From Algoriphagus alkaliphilus (GTDB lineage: Bacteria; Bacteroidota; Bacteroidia; Cytophagales; Cyclobacteriaceae), in assembly GCF_900103735.1 (NCBI RefSeq), contig NZ_FMXE01000020.1, positions 26,572 to 90,571 of the forward strand: a stretch of 64,000 nucleotides of DNA, written 5' to 3'. Position numbers and translations under genes: made by a program. Below are positions 26,822 through 35,637 of the stretch, one piece after another. Below the pieces are notes generated by a model, which worked only from the letters and a program-made list of their open reading frames with translations, did not search any database and was not told the DNA's origin. Each line of letters opens with the position of its first letter. The first letter of the stretch is position 1.

Positions 26822-27924
26822 TGATGATCTGGCTTGTGGGGATTGTTGGACTACTGATCATCCAATACTTGCTGCTTTTGTTTTTTTTAAAAACGGGTTG
26901 GAAGGACCACTTTATAAAAACCGAAGAGCTTCCCAAAGTCTCTGTTTTGATTGCCGCGAGAAATGAAGAAAAAGACCTTCCAAATCTATTGAGGAGTTTG
27001 GAGAGATTAAATTACCCCATTGAAAAACTTGAAATCTTGATTGCAGACGATCAGAGCCTTGATCAGACGGCACTGTTAATTGCGGCATGGGCCAAAAAAG
27101 GAGCGAATCGAAACCTGATATCCATCCAAGCTGAACCAAAAGATGAAATTCAAAGAAACGGGAAAGCAAATGCGCTTGCCGTTTTATGCGAAAAGGCTTC
27201 CGGATATTTTTTCTTTTTCACAGATGCCGACTGCGAAGTTCCTCAAAATTGGATCCTGGAAGGCATCAATTGTTTTGGTCAAGAAGTAGGTCTGGTTTTG
27301 GGTATTACCCAAGTCAAAAGCAAGGGTTGGTTTGGAAAAATGCAGGAAATCGATTGGTGGAATACCTTGGGTATTGTCAAAATTGTAACTGATTTAAAAC
27401 TTCCCACCACCGGTTTGGGAAATAATATGGTGATCAGCCGTCCTGCTTATTTGGCTAGTGGAGGATTTGAAAAAATTCCATTTTCGCTCACGGAAGATCT
27501 GGAAATTTCCAAAGCGATCAGAAAGGTTGGGTATAGCATCAGACATCAAGTCAGCGAAAATTTCCTTGTCAAAACCAAAGCCGAGAAGGGCTTGAACGCG
27601 CTGCTTCAACAACGAAAACGATGGATGGCAGGTGCCATGACACTTTCCTGGGCTTGGAAAATTTTACTGGGACTTCAATTTTTGGTCTTCCCGGCAGTAT
27701 TGGTATTAATAGCACTGCATTGGCAACTTGGGTTCATTTTATTTGGATCCAAAATCATTACTCAGAGCCTGTTTCTTGCTTATTTTTCTAAAAAGGGCGG
27801 TCAAAAAATCGGAACAATACCACTACTCTTGTTTGATTTTTACCAGATATGGAACCTTAGCCTGACGATTCTTTATTACTTTTGGCCCGGTCAAGTAGAA
27901 TGGAAATCCCGCAAATACGCATGA
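26818..27924 (+). CDS. Membrane-associated family 2 glycosyltransferase
   Basis: A 368-residue protein with an N-terminal membrane helix (IWLVGIVGLLIIQYLLLLFF), a GT-A domain and C-terminal helices (WKILLGLQFLVFPAVLVLIA). Motifs are VLIAARNEEKDLPNLL, IADDQSLDQT, FTDADCEVPQNW, LTEDLEISKAI and QQRKRWMAGAM, as in chitin- or hyaluronan-type processive enzymes. It is the same architecture as the gene at 23591. It overlaps the deacetylase by four bases (ATGA), so translational coupling of synthase and deacetylase is likely. The product glycan is unknown. Confidence 0.9.
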   Translation: MMMIWLVGIVGLLIIQYLLLLFFLKTGWKDHFIKTEELPKVSVLIAARNEEKDLPNLLRSLERLNYPIEKLEILIADDQSLDQTALLIAAWAKKGANRNLISIQAEPKDEIQRNGKANALAVLCEKASGYFFFFTDADCEVPQNWILEGINCFGQEVGLVLGITQVKSKGWFGKMQEIDWWNTLGIVKIVTDLKLPTTGLGNNMVISRPAYLASGGFEKIPFSLTEDLEISKAIRKVGYSIRHQVSENFLVKTKAEKGLNALLQQRKRWMAGAMTLSWAWKILLGLQFLVFPAVLVLIALHWQLGFILFGSKIITQSLFLAYFSKKGGQKIGTIPLLLFDFYQIWNLSLTILYYFWPGQVEWKSRKYA

Positions 27925-28703
27925 ACTTAATCGATACCCACGCACATATATATTCTTCCAAGTTTGACTCGGACCGAGATGAGGTCATTGCGGAAATCAG
28001 GCAGGCTGGCATAGAACGGATCTATATGCCCAATGTGGATGTGGAAACGATCGACAGCATGCTCGAATGCGAGTCTAAATACGGTGACCTGTGTATTCCG
28101 ATGATGGGGCTTCATCCCTGTGATGTCAGGGAGGATTTTGAACAGCAGCTTTACATCATGGAAGCTTGGCTCAACAAGCGGCCTTTTGCAGCAGTAGGAG
28201 AGATTGGGACAGATTTGTATTGGGATAAAAGTGCCTTTGAGCGACAAAAGGAAGCGCTTAATATTCAGATTGCTTGGGCTAAGGATCGGAATCTACCCGT
28301 CGTATTGCATTGTAGGGAGTCTATCGATGAGACAATTGAAATTATCGAAAAAGCACAGGATGGTACGTTAAAGGGAATTTTCCATTGTTTTACCGGGAAT
28401 TTGGGCCAAGCCAAAAAAATAATAAAACTCGGATTTTTGCTGGGGATTGGGGGAGTGGCAACTTATAAAAATGGAGGTCTTGATCAGGTTATTCCTTTTA
28501 TTGGGATTCAAAATTTGGTATTGGAAACCGATGCGCCCTATTTGGCACCGGTTCCATTCAGAGGGAGAAGAAATACGCCGGCCTATTTACCGGCTATTGC
28601 ACAGCGCGTAGGAGATTTTCTAATGGTTTCTTCGGACGAGGTTGCCAAAGTTACCAATTCCAATGCGTTGAAATTATTTAAGGAAATTCATTATGAACTA
28701 TAA
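27921..28703 (+). CDS. TatD-family metal-dependent hydrolase
   Basis: A 260-residue TIM-barrel nuclease/hydrolase. Metal-binding motifs are IDTHAHIYSS at the N-terminus, VGEIGTDLYWD, VVLHCRESIDE, IFHCFTGN and LETDAPYLAP. Family members have 3'-5' DNase activity and are linked to DNA repair and quality control. I take the ATG at 27921 (ATGA overlap with the GT2), which gives the standard MNLIDTHAH start rather than the longer frame from 27882. Confidence 0.94.
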   Translation: MNLIDTHAHIYSSKFDSDRDEVIAEIRQAGIERIYMPNVDVETIDSMLECESKYGDLCIPMMGLHPCDVREDFEQQLYIMEAWLNKRPFAAVGEIGTDLYWDKSAFERQKEALNIQIAWAKDRNLPVVLHCRESIDETIEIIEKAQDGTLKGIFHCFTGNLGQAKKIIKLGFLLGIGGVATYKNGGLDQVIPFIGIQNLVLETDAPYLAPVPFRGRRNTPAYLPAIAQRVGDFLMVSSDEVAKVTNSNALKLFKEIHYEL

Positions 28704-29760
28704 AATTGTCCGCCTTAATACCGGTCTTAAAACTGCAAAAACAGCTTCTGTTTTAATTATTTATACCGGAGGCACGCTTGGAATGGCCTATGACGACTCA
28801 GGTGCGCTGGTTCCTTTCAATTTTGGACAGATTCTGGAAAAGATCCCGATCCTTTCCAATATGGATATTGCGATTACCGTGATTTCATTTCCCGAGCCTA
28901 TCGACTCTTCCAATGTGACAATGAGACATTGGATTGACATGTCCTATATCATTTATGAGAACTATGACAGCTATGATGGCTTTGTCGTATTGCATGGAAC
29001 GGATACGATGGCTTACTCGGCTTCAATGTTGAGCTACATGCTTCAGGGCTTAAATAAGCCTGTAATCTTTACTGGCGCTCAGTTGCCTATTTCAGCTATG
29101 CGGTCGGATGCCCGTGAGAATTTGATGACCGCACTGGAAATCGCTACGGCAAAAATCAGCGATCGCCCCATCGTACCGGAAGTCTGTATTTTTTTCAATC
29201 ATATGTTGCTCCGTGGCAATCGATCCAAAAAAGTGCAAAGTATTCATTTCGATGCCTTCGAGTCAGAAAACTATCCGTCACTCGCGGAGGCAGGTATAGT
29301 GATAGATTATAATATGAATGCCATTCGTCCCTTTGAACCCAAAAGGAAGCTGATTAAAATGAATCACTTGGATAATCGCGTGATGATTTTGAAGCTTTTC
29401 CCGGGGATTACGGACAAAATTATGGATGCTTGCTTCAATATTGATGGGCTTCGAGGGGTGGTATTGGAGACTTATGGGTCAGGAAACAGTCCTTCGGAAG
29501 CTTGGTTTATGAGATCTCTGGATCGAGCGATCAAAAAAGGAGTGATCATCCTGAATGTGTCCCAGTGTAATGGTGGTCGAGTGATCCATGGAAGATATGA
29601 GACTAGCAAGGAGTTATTGGCTGTAGGTGTAGTCAGTGGTGCAGATATGACTACTGAAGCCGCTGTGACCAAAATGATGTATTTATTGGGGCAGAATTAC
29701 ACTCGGGAAGAAATATGTAAAAAATTAACCCAGTCCATAGCAGGAGAGATTACTGCGTGA
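28693..29760 (+). CDS. Type I L-asparaginase
   Basis: Hydrolyses asparagine to aspartate and ammonia. A 355-residue cytoplasmic-type enzyme without signal peptide. The first catalytic threonine is in IIYTGGTLGMAYDD and the second in VLHGTDTMAYSASMLSYML; LPISAMRSDARENLMTAL and SGNSPSEAW are further conserved. It overlaps TatD by 11 bases. Last protein gene of the operon that begins at 23591; tRNA-Ser follows 91 bases later. Confidence 0.94.
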   Translation: MNYKIVRLNTGLKTAKTASVLIIYTGGTLGMAYDDSGALVPFNFGQILEKIPILSNMDIAITVISFPEPIDSSNVTMRHWIDMSYIIYENYDSYDGFVVLHGTDTMAYSASMLSYMLQGLNKPVIFTGAQLPISAMRSDARENLMTALEIATAKISDRPIVPEVCIFFNHMLLRGNRSKKVQSIHFDAFESENYPSLAEAGIVIDYNMNAIRPFEPKRKLIKMNHLDNRVMILKLFPGITDKIMDACFNIDGLRGVVLETYGSGNSPSEAWFMRSLDRAIKKGVIILNVSQCNGGRVIHGRYETSKELLAVGVVSGADMTTEAAVTKMMYLLGQNYTREEICKKLTQSIAGEITA

Positions 29761-29851
29761 TTTTACCGGAATTTTGGAAATGGGTTTGGAATCGGCGGGA
29801 ATAATAATTTTCTTTGCACTCCGATTCGCAAAATCAGCGAAGAATCAACAC

Positions 29852-29939
29852 AGAGAGGTGTCCGAGTGGCTGAAGGAGCACGCCTGGAAAGTGTGTATAC
29901 CCCTCAAGGGTATCGAGGGTTCGAATCCCTCTCTCTCTG
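29852..29939 (+). tRNA. tRNA-Ser (anticodon GGA)
   Basis: An 88-base class II tRNA. Acceptor AGAGAGG pairs with TCTCTCT (one G-T). The anticodon stem CACGC/GTGTG encloses loop CTGGAAA with GGA at 29886-29888. A long variable arm (TACCCCTCAAGGGTA) is the serine hallmark, and the T-arm is GAGGG TTCGAAT CCCTC. The discriminator is G and CCA is not encoded. It reads UCC and UCU codons. Confidence 0.96.
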
Positions 29940-29944
29940 CGGAA

Positions 29945-29967
29945 AGTCAGCCCCCAAAAGGCTGGCT
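29945..29967 (+). terminator. tRNA-Ser terminator
   Basis: Stem AGTCAGCC / GGCTGGCT (one G-T wobble) followed by a T-rich tail, starting five bases after the tRNA. Confidence 0.8.
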
Positions 29968-30438
29968 TTTTTTATTTTTTAAAAAAGTGACATCCGATTG
30001 CCTTCAAGCAAATCGACCGAAAAAAATAAGGAGAGAGTGTTCTGTTAATATTTCTATTCTGGAATGCCTAATTAGATCTTTTTTGGTAAAAATTCCGCCA
30101 ATGAATCGGCATGAGATTTTTCTTTTTAATTAAAAGCAGAAAAGAGTTGGGTAATTTGATAAAAAATGGATAAGCTTGAATCTTAATAAAGTTAATTAAA
30201 TGTAACTGCTTAAAAATTCCTTTGGTATACAATGAGAATTGGTTTTATGAAAATCAAAAAGAGGTTTTAATTAATCCATTCATGTAAAAATTGCCTTAAT
30301 TTCGATTTAAACAGGGGATTCTTTCAAAAAAGTTAAAAGAGCCCATTGTTTTTTGAATTTAAAAAATCATAACTTTAAAGTTCGATTTTAATCTAGAAAC
30401 CATTTAACCCTTATCAAAAGTCTAATTCAAAACACATT
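29968..30438. other. About 470-bp AT-rich gap upstream of exbB
   Basis: No gene supported; reading frames across it are shadows of the tRNA or low-complexity A/T. A possible exbB promoter, ATTG (30345-30348) with 21 bases to TAACTTTA (30370-30377), lies about 60 bases before the start codon. Confidence 0.5.
30345..30377 (+). promoter_or_regulatory. Candidate exbB operon promoter
   Basis: ATTG, 21-base spacer, TAACTTTA: seven of eight positions of the Bacteroidota TAnnTTTG -7 element but a longer spacer than ideal. The position relative to the exbB ATG (30439) is reasonable. Confidence 0.35.
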
Positions 30439-31236
30439 ATGAGAAAGTTAATCGCTTTGTTCATGCTTGCAGGTATCATGTTCGTTCCTGTCTTTGCTAA
30501 CGCACAAGATGCATCAGCAGATACTGCTGCAGCAGTAACCCAAGCAGCTCCAGCTGCATCTCCAACTATCGTTGACGACGAAATTGTCGCCGAGGAACAA
30601 AGCTTCCATCAGGTGATCAAAGAAAAGTTTATCGAAGGAGATCCACTTTACATGACTCCTGTATTGATCTGTTTGATCTTGGGTCTTGCTATTGCTCTTG
30701 AGAGAATCATCTCACTTAACTTGGCAACTACCAACACCAAAAAATTAATCTTGAAAGTTGAGGACGCACTCACAACTGGTGGAATCGAAGCTGCTAAAGA
30801 TGTGACTAGAAACACTAAAGGTCCTGTAGCATCAATTTTCACCCAAGGCCTGATGCGATACTCTGAAGGAATTGAAATGGTAGAAAAGTCCATCATTGCT
30901 TATGGCTCTGTTGAAATGGGTCGTTTGGAAAAAGGTTTGGTATGGATATCCCTATTTATTTCCCTTGCACCGATGTTGGGTTTCATGGGTACGGTAATCG
31001 GTATGATCGGAGCATTTGATGCAATTGAAGCAGCCGGTGATATCTCTCCTTCATTGGTAGCAGGTGGTATTAAAATCGCCCTTTTGACTACGGTTGCCGG
31101 TTTGATCGTTGCGATCATCCTTCAGTTGTTCTACAATTACCTTGTATCGAAAATTGATTCTCTGGTTAACGATATGGAAGATGCTTCCATCTCTTTGGTA
31201 GACGTGTTGGTAAAGCACAAATTGACCGGTAAATAA
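30439..31236 (+). CDS. exbB: MotA/TolQ/ExbB proton-channel family protein
   Basis: Proton channel that energises TonB-dependent outer-membrane transport with ExbD. At 265 aa it has an extra N-terminal signal-like segment (MRKLIALFMLAGIMFVPVFA) and an Ala-rich linker before the conserved core, a form common in Bacteroidota. Core helices are MTPVLICLILGLAIALERII, LEKGLVWISLFISLAPMLGF (with the conserved LGFMGTVIGMI) and IALLTTVAGLIVAIILQLFY. TolQ function is not excluded. First gene of a four-gene operon, followed by a 109-residue membrane protein and two ExbD proteins. Confidence 0.93.
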   Translation: MRKLIALFMLAGIMFVPVFANAQDASADTAAAVTQAAPAASPTIVDDEIVAEEQSFHQVIKEKFIEGDPLYMTPVLICLILGLAIALERIISLNLATTNTKKLILKVEDALTTGGIEAAKDVTRNTKGPVASIFTQGLMRYSEGIEMVEKSIIAYGSVEMGRLEKGLVWISLFISLAPMLGFMGTVIGMIGAFDAIEAAGDISPSLVAGGIKIALLTTVAGLIVAIILQLFYNYLVSKIDSLVNDMEDASISLVDVLVKHKLTGK

Positions 31237-31294
31237 TCCGATCAGTCAATTTTTGACTAAATCAAATCAATCCAATTAACTAAGAATCGATACT

Positions 31295-31624
31295 ATGGAT
31301 ACTTATGATATCATGCTCTATGTGAGCTATGCACTGGTTGGAATTGGAGCTGTAGTTTCCATTCTGATGCCTCTTTTCAAATCGCTAGATGATCCGAAAA
31401 GCCTCCTGAAAACAGGCCTTGGTATTGTAGCCATCTTGGTTCTTTTCTTTGTCAGCTATAGCATATCCGGCAACGAAGTATTACCAAAATTTGAAAGTGA
31501 TCCCTTCAATTTGACACCTGCCATGTCTCAAATGGTCGGTGGTCTCATGATCACGACTTATGTGTTGACCATTGTTGCCCTTGTCGGCATCGTTGTCACA
31601 GAATTCAACAAAGCTATCAACTAA
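31295..31624 (+). CDS. Small three-helix membrane protein of the ExbB-ExbD operon
   Basis: A 109-residue protein with three predicted membrane helices: about residues 10-28 (VSYALVGIGAVVSILMPLF), 39-57 (LKTGLGIVAILVLFFVSYS) and 83-104 (GGLMITTYVLTIVALVGIVV). A conserved-looking polar loop, GNEVLPKFESDPFNLTPAMS, lies between the second and third. I recall it as a common unnamed member of Bacteroidota exbB-exbD loci. Its place between channel and stator genes suggests it is an accessory subunit, but this is inference. Confidence 0.82.
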   Translation: MDTYDIMLYVSYALVGIGAVVSILMPLFKSLDDPKSLLKTGLGIVAILVLFFVSYSISGNEVLPKFESDPFNLTPAMSQMVGGLMITTYVLTIVALVGIVVTEFNKAIN

Positions 31625-31628
31625 TAAA

Positions 31629-32264
31629 ATGGCAAGAAAGAAAAGCAGAGAGGTTACTGAGGTTAACGCAGGCTCGATGGCTGACATCGCATTTCTGCTG
31701 TTGATCTTCTTCCTCGTCACCACCACGATCGCTTCGGACAAGGGGATTTTGAACATCCTGCCTCCAAAGCTTGATCCAAACATTCCTCCTCCGGATATTA
31801 AGAAGAATGAGCGAAATATCTTCAATATTCTGATAAATGCGAATGACGACCTACTCGTTGAAGGGGAATACAGAAGATCACCTGAAGGGCTGGATAGTGA
31901 AATCAAAGACTTTATCCTAAACTTTGGAGCACCTGACGAAGAAGCTTTAGTGTTATTTAATTCGTTACCTGCGTCTCTTCAGGCTCAGGCGCAACGTAGA
32001 CCTGAGTCCTCCGATCACCCGAAAGAAGCGGTTGTTTCCATAAAAACCGACCGTGGTACCAGTTATGAACTTTATTTGGAGGTTTTTGACCTTGCAAAAA
32101 AGGCATATTTCGAAGTTTATGGTGAGCGCGTGGGTCTTGGCGCAGATGAATATAGAGCCTTGACCGGTAATGATGAAGCTTCAAAACTTCTCCAAGATCG
32201 CGGCAAAGAGGGAATTCCTATGGCAATTTCAATTGCAGAACCAAATAAAATAGGAGGGAATTGA
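31629..32264 (+). CDS. exbD: ExbD/TolR family protein (first copy)
   Basis: A 211-residue biopolymer transport protein. The start at 31629 gives MARKKSREVTEVNAGSMADI, placing a short basic cytoplasmic tail before the single membrane helix with the essential aspartate (SMADIAFLLLIFFLVTTTIA). The frame upstream to 31572 overlaps the preceding gene and is not used. The periplasmic domain contains an unusual about 60-residue insertion (PDEEALVLFNSLPASLQAQA onward) compared with short ExbD proteins. It works with ExbB as a proton-driven stator. The stop is one base before the next ATG. Confidence 0.92.
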   Translation: MARKKSREVTEVNAGSMADIAFLLLIFFLVTTTIASDKGILNILPPKLDPNIPPPDIKKNERNIFNILINANDDLLVEGEYRRSPEGLDSEIKDFILNFGAPDEEALVLFNSLPASLQAQAQRRPESSDHPKEAVVSIKTDRGTSYELYLEVFDLAKKAYFEVYGERVGLGADEYRALTGNDEASKLLQDRGKEGIPMAISIAEPNKIGGN

Positions 32265-32265
32265 T

Positions 32266-32727
32266 ATGTCAAAGTTTAAGAAAAAGACTAATACAACTAC
32301 CAATATTCCAACCTCAGCGTTGCCGGATATTATCTTCATGCTTCTGTTCTTCTTCATGGTGACTACTGTACTCAGAGAGCAGGATCTTTTGGTTGAACAG
32401 AAGATCCCTCAGGCTACCCAACTTCAGAAGCTTCAAAAGAAAACTTTGATTTCCTATCTCTTTATCGGGAAGCCGAAAAATACGGGATTGTATGGATCTG
32501 AGCCTAGAATTCAGGCTAATGATGTTTTGATTAGTCCGCCTGAAATTGTTCAATGGGTCAACCAAGAGCGTGACATGCTTCCTGAATCAGATCGTGGATT
32601 GATTACCATTTCCATGAAAATTGATAAAGAAGTGAAAATGGGCCCTATTTCTGATGTTCAAACCGAATTAAGAAATGCGGATGCCCGAAGGGTTTTATAT
32701 GCCTCAACAGGCAAAGTTCCAAATTAA
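32266..32727 (+). CDS. ExbD/TolR family protein (second copy)
   Basis: A 153-residue ExbD-like protein. A basic tail MSKFKKKTNTTTNIPTSAL leads into the single membrane helix with its proton-path aspartate (PDIIFMLLFFFMVTTVLR) and a periplasmic domain ending VQTELRNADARRVLYASTGK, the usual ExbD finish. It is shorter than the first copy. Two distinct ExbD paralogues in tandem are typical of Bacteroidota and may form a heteromeric stator. It ends the operon; a strong terminator follows. Confidence 0.92.
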   Translation: MSKFKKKTNTTTNIPTSALPDIIFMLLFFFMVTTVLREQDLLVEQKIPQATQLQKLQKKTLISYLFIGKPKNTGLYGSEPRIQANDVLISPPEIVQWVNQERDMLPESDRGLITISMKIDKEVKMGPISDVQTELRNADARRVLYASTGKVPN

Positions 32728-32748
32728 GTTTTCAACCTTTATGTTTAA

Positions 32749-32771
32749 AGCCATTCGCTAAGCGAATGGCT
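32749..32771 (+). terminator. exbB operon terminator
   Basis: 11-bp perfect stem AGCCATTCGCT / AGCGAATGGCT with a one-base nominal loop (real loop larger), followed by TTTTTTGTTT. Confidence 0.88.
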
Positions 32772-32787
32772 TTTTTGTTTGAAAAAA

Positions 32788-34104
32788 ATGAAACTAACGC
32801 TCTCCAACAAAAATAAGGTTCAAGGTGCATGGGCTATGTACGATTTGGCCAATTCTGTTTATAGTTTGGTTATTACCTCAACGATTTTCCCTGTTTATTA
32901 CAACAGTGTAACTAGGGGAATTGATGGCTCCGATCGGGTCAATTTTTTTGGTTGGGAAGTGGTCAACACTGTTTTGTACTCTTATTCTATTTCATTTTCC
33001 TTTTTGATCATCGCCATTTTATCTCCCTTACTTTCAGGGATAGCTGATGCTTCGGGGAAAAAGCTGTCCTTCATGAAATTCTTTGCCTATTTGGGTTCAA
33101 TTTCTTGTATTGGATTATTCTTCTTTGAGGGAGATAATTTAGAGTTTGGGATTATGTGCAGTGTTTTGGCAAGTATAGGCTATGCCGGAAGTATAGTATT
33201 TTACAATGCGTACCTTCCTGAAATAGCGGAAGAGCACGAATACGATTTTCTAAGTGCCCGAGGCTTTGCTTTGGGATATATTGGGAGCGTGATTTTGTTA
33301 GTTTTTAACCTCTTGATGATTCAATTTCCAGAATGGTTTGGGGTGCCTGAAGGAAGTTTTGCAGCTCGGTTTTCGTTTTTGATTACCGGTATTTGGTGGG
33401 CAGGATTTTCCCAGATTCCTTTTCGGATACTCCCTAAAAATCCCTACAAAAAGAAAATTGAAAGTAAATTCCTCCTTAAAGGATATGAAGAAATAAGTAA
33501 GGTGTTTGCTCAGGTCAGAAAAATACCTGTCATGAAGCGATTTCTGGCGTCCTTCTTTTTTTATTCCATGGGGGTACAGACCGTTATGTATCTGGCCGCT
33601 TCTTTTGGGGATAAGGAATTGGGATTGCCGGGAGATCAATTGATCCTTACTGTTCTCATTATTCAGTTTGTGGCGATTGGAGGAAGTTATCTCTTTGCAT
33701 TCATTTCCAAAATCTTCGGCAATAAAATTAGTTTGATGATCATGGTCTTTATTTGGATCGGGATCTGTGGGGCAGCCTATTACGTGTATTCAGTATATGA
33801 ATTTTATGCTTTGGCCTTTGTGGTGGGAATGGTGATGGGTGGAATTCAATCGCTATCGCGCTCTACTTTCTCTAAGTTAATTCCAGAGGAAACCACCGAG
33901 CATGCCTCTTTTTTCAGTTTTTATGATGTGACTGAAAAGCTCGCCATTGTCATCGGCACCTTCACTTACGGCGCTATTGAGCAGTTGACCGGTAGTATGA
34001 GAAATAGCGCTGTTTCTTTGGGATTCTTCTTTTTGGTAGGATTGGGCTTTCTTTTACTTGTAAGTATTCCTAAAAAGTCATTTACGCCCCAAGTTATCCG
34101 ATGA
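32788..34104 (+). CDS. UMF1-type MFS transporter (Atg22-like)
   Basis: A 438-residue integral membrane protein with about 12 helices. The N-terminal KVQGAWAMYDLANSVYSLVI and TIFPVYYNSV segments and the later YNAYLPEIAEEHEYDFLSARGFALGYIGSV are hallmarks of the bacterial homologues of yeast vacuolar efflux protein Atg22. The substrate in bacteria is unknown; amino acid efflux is only an analogy. I use the ATG at 32788; an in-frame TTG lies nine bases earlier. The stop overlaps the start of nnr by four bases. Confidence 0.9.
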   Translation: MKLTLSNKNKVQGAWAMYDLANSVYSLVITSTIFPVYYNSVTRGIDGSDRVNFFGWEVVNTVLYSYSISFSFLIIAILSPLLSGIADASGKKLSFMKFFAYLGSISCIGLFFFEGDNLEFGIMCSVLASIGYAGSIVFYNAYLPEIAEEHEYDFLSARGFALGYIGSVILLVFNLLMIQFPEWFGVPEGSFAARFSFLITGIWWAGFSQIPFRILPKNPYKKKIESKFLLKGYEEISKVFAQVRKIPVMKRFLASFFFYSMGVQTVMYLAASFGDKELGLPGDQLILTVLIIQFVAIGGSYLFAFISKIFGNKISLMIMVFIWIGICGAAYYVYSVYEFYALAFVVGMVMGGIQSLSRSTFSKLIPEETTEHASFFSFYDVTEKLAIVIGTFTYGAIEQLTGSMRNSAVSLGFFFLVGLGFLLLVSIPKKSFTPQVIR

Positions 34105-35573
34105 TGCTAAAAATCCTTTCAGGTAATCAGGTCAAGGCACTCGATGCCGCTCATGTGAAATTGAAAAGGATTTCCAGCTTAAACCTTATGGAGTGCGCTG
34201 CCGCCGGTTTTATAGATTGGTGGAAAAGTAAAAATTTTGATAAAAACAGTCCGATCTATGTGTTTTGTGGTGCCGGAAACAATGGTGGCGACGGATTTGC
34301 TATTGCGAGATTACTGTATCAATCCGGATTCCATATTCAAGTTTATAAATGTTTTGGAGATGCTACACGACTGAGTCCGGATGCATCCATCAATTTCAAA
34401 CTTCTTCCGGAGGAAATCAGGCTAAAGTCTTGGCAGGAATTTGATTTTGCGAACGGGGGGATTTTGATTGATTGCTTTATAGGAGTGGGGTTTCAGGGAG
34501 CGTTGCGAACGGAGGCTCAGGAGATCATCAGCAGCATTAATTCATTTCAGGGAAAGGTAATTTCTGTTGATATTCCCAGTGGATTACCCTCAGACGATAT
34601 GTTGGAAGGAGTCTGTGTCAAGGCAGATTACACCGTTACTTTTGCTTTTCCCAAACTTTCCCTGCTATTCCCTGAGCATGGACACTATACAGGCGACTTG
34701 GCTTTAGTAGATATTGGGATATGGGAAGAGGAATATTTGCCATTTGAAAGCCCGTATTTCTTTCTCCGTAAAAAGGATATTTCTGGGTTTCACCGAAAGT
34801 ACAGTCGGTTCTCACACAAAGGAGATTTCGGGAAAGTTTTGATAACCGCGGGGAGCGTTGGAAAAATGGGTGCGGCAATCCTTTCTGCCAAGTCCGCCCT
34901 CCGAACAGGCTCGGGGTTGGTGAACGCTTTAATTCCTGAATCCGAGCGACATATCATCCAAATTTCGGTACCAGAAGTCATGTGCCTTTTTGATCTCCCC
35001 AAGGATTTAACAGGTTTTGATGCAATTGGTATCGGTCCCGGAATAGGGTTTGAAAAAAAAGCTGAATTGCTGAAGTCCCTTTTTGAAGGGTATAGTAATC
35101 CTATGGTCCTGGATGCTGATGCGATCACCTTGCTGGGAGAGCATCCAGAATTGCTTTCGCAAATCCCCAAAGGGAGTATACTGACTCCGCATCTGAAGGA
35201 ATTTGAACGGATTTTGGGAAAGACGAATAACCATAAAGAACGGCTTGGAAAAGCATCCGACTTTTGTAAAAAGTGGAAATTGAACCTGGTGATCAAAGGT
35301 GCCAACTCAGTAATCTGTCTGGCTGATGGAAGACAGATTTTCAATAGTTCGGGTACATCCTATATGGCAACTGCAGGTTCGGGTGATGTACTGACCGGGA
35401 TGATTACTTCCTTTCTCGGGCAGGGATACAGTCCTGAGGCTGCTATGATTTGCGGGGTGTATCAGCATGGGTTGGCAGGAGAAATCGCCGGAAAGGGGAA
35501 GCGGAGAGGGACTATTGCCTCTGATATAATCGATGCAATTCCCGAGACCTTCGTTCGATTGGATATTTCCTGA
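34101..35573 (+). CDS. nnr: Bifunctional NAD(P)H-hydrate repair enzyme
   Basis: Repairs damaged NADH/NADPH hydrates. Residues about 1-215 are the epimerase (NnrE) domain with VFCGAGNNGGDGFAIARLLY and VDIPSGLPSD. Residues about 230-490 are the ADP-dependent dehydratase (NnrD) domain with KGDFGKVLITAGSVGKMGAAI, IGIGPGIGF, VLDADAITLLG, LTPHLKEFERILG and the catalytic ATAGSGDVLTGMITSFLGQG. Total length (490 aa) is normal for the fused enzyme. Cytoplasmic. Translationally coupled to the UMF1 transporter (ATGA). Confidence 0.96.
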   Translation: MMLKILSGNQVKALDAAHVKLKRISSLNLMECAAAGFIDWWKSKNFDKNSPIYVFCGAGNNGGDGFAIARLLYQSGFHIQVYKCFGDATRLSPDASINFKLLPEEIRLKSWQEFDFANGGILIDCFIGVGFQGALRTEAQEIISSINSFQGKVISVDIPSGLPSDDMLEGVCVKADYTVTFAFPKLSLLFPEHGHYTGDLALVDIGIWEEEYLPFESPYFFLRKKDISGFHRKYSRFSHKGDFGKVLITAGSVGKMGAAILSAKSALRTGSGLVNALIPESERHIIQISVPEVMCLFDLPKDLTGFDAIGIGPGIGFEKKAELLKSLFEGYSNPMVLDADAITLLGEHPELLSQIPKGSILTPHLKEFERILGKTNNHKERLGKASDFCKKWKLNLVIKGANSVICLADGRQIFNSSGTSYMATAGSGDVLTGMITSFLGQGYSPEAAMICGVYQHGLAGEIAGKGKRRGTIASDIIDAIPETFVRLDIS

Positions 35574-35637
35574 AATAATTCAGAATGCAGCAAACTTAAT
35601 TTTTCACTTCAAGGTTTTCAAACCACAGATTTTTGTC

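Noticed and set aside
29774..30133. 119-residue forward frame with REVSEWLKEHAWKVC
   Set aside because: It is a translation through the tRNA-Ser gene; this peptide pattern is a common artefact of tRNA-Ser regions.
35533..35637. Longer N-terminus for the MFS protein
   Set aside because: Overlaps the end of nnr and does not resemble the MFS N-terminus; the ATG at 35638 fits.
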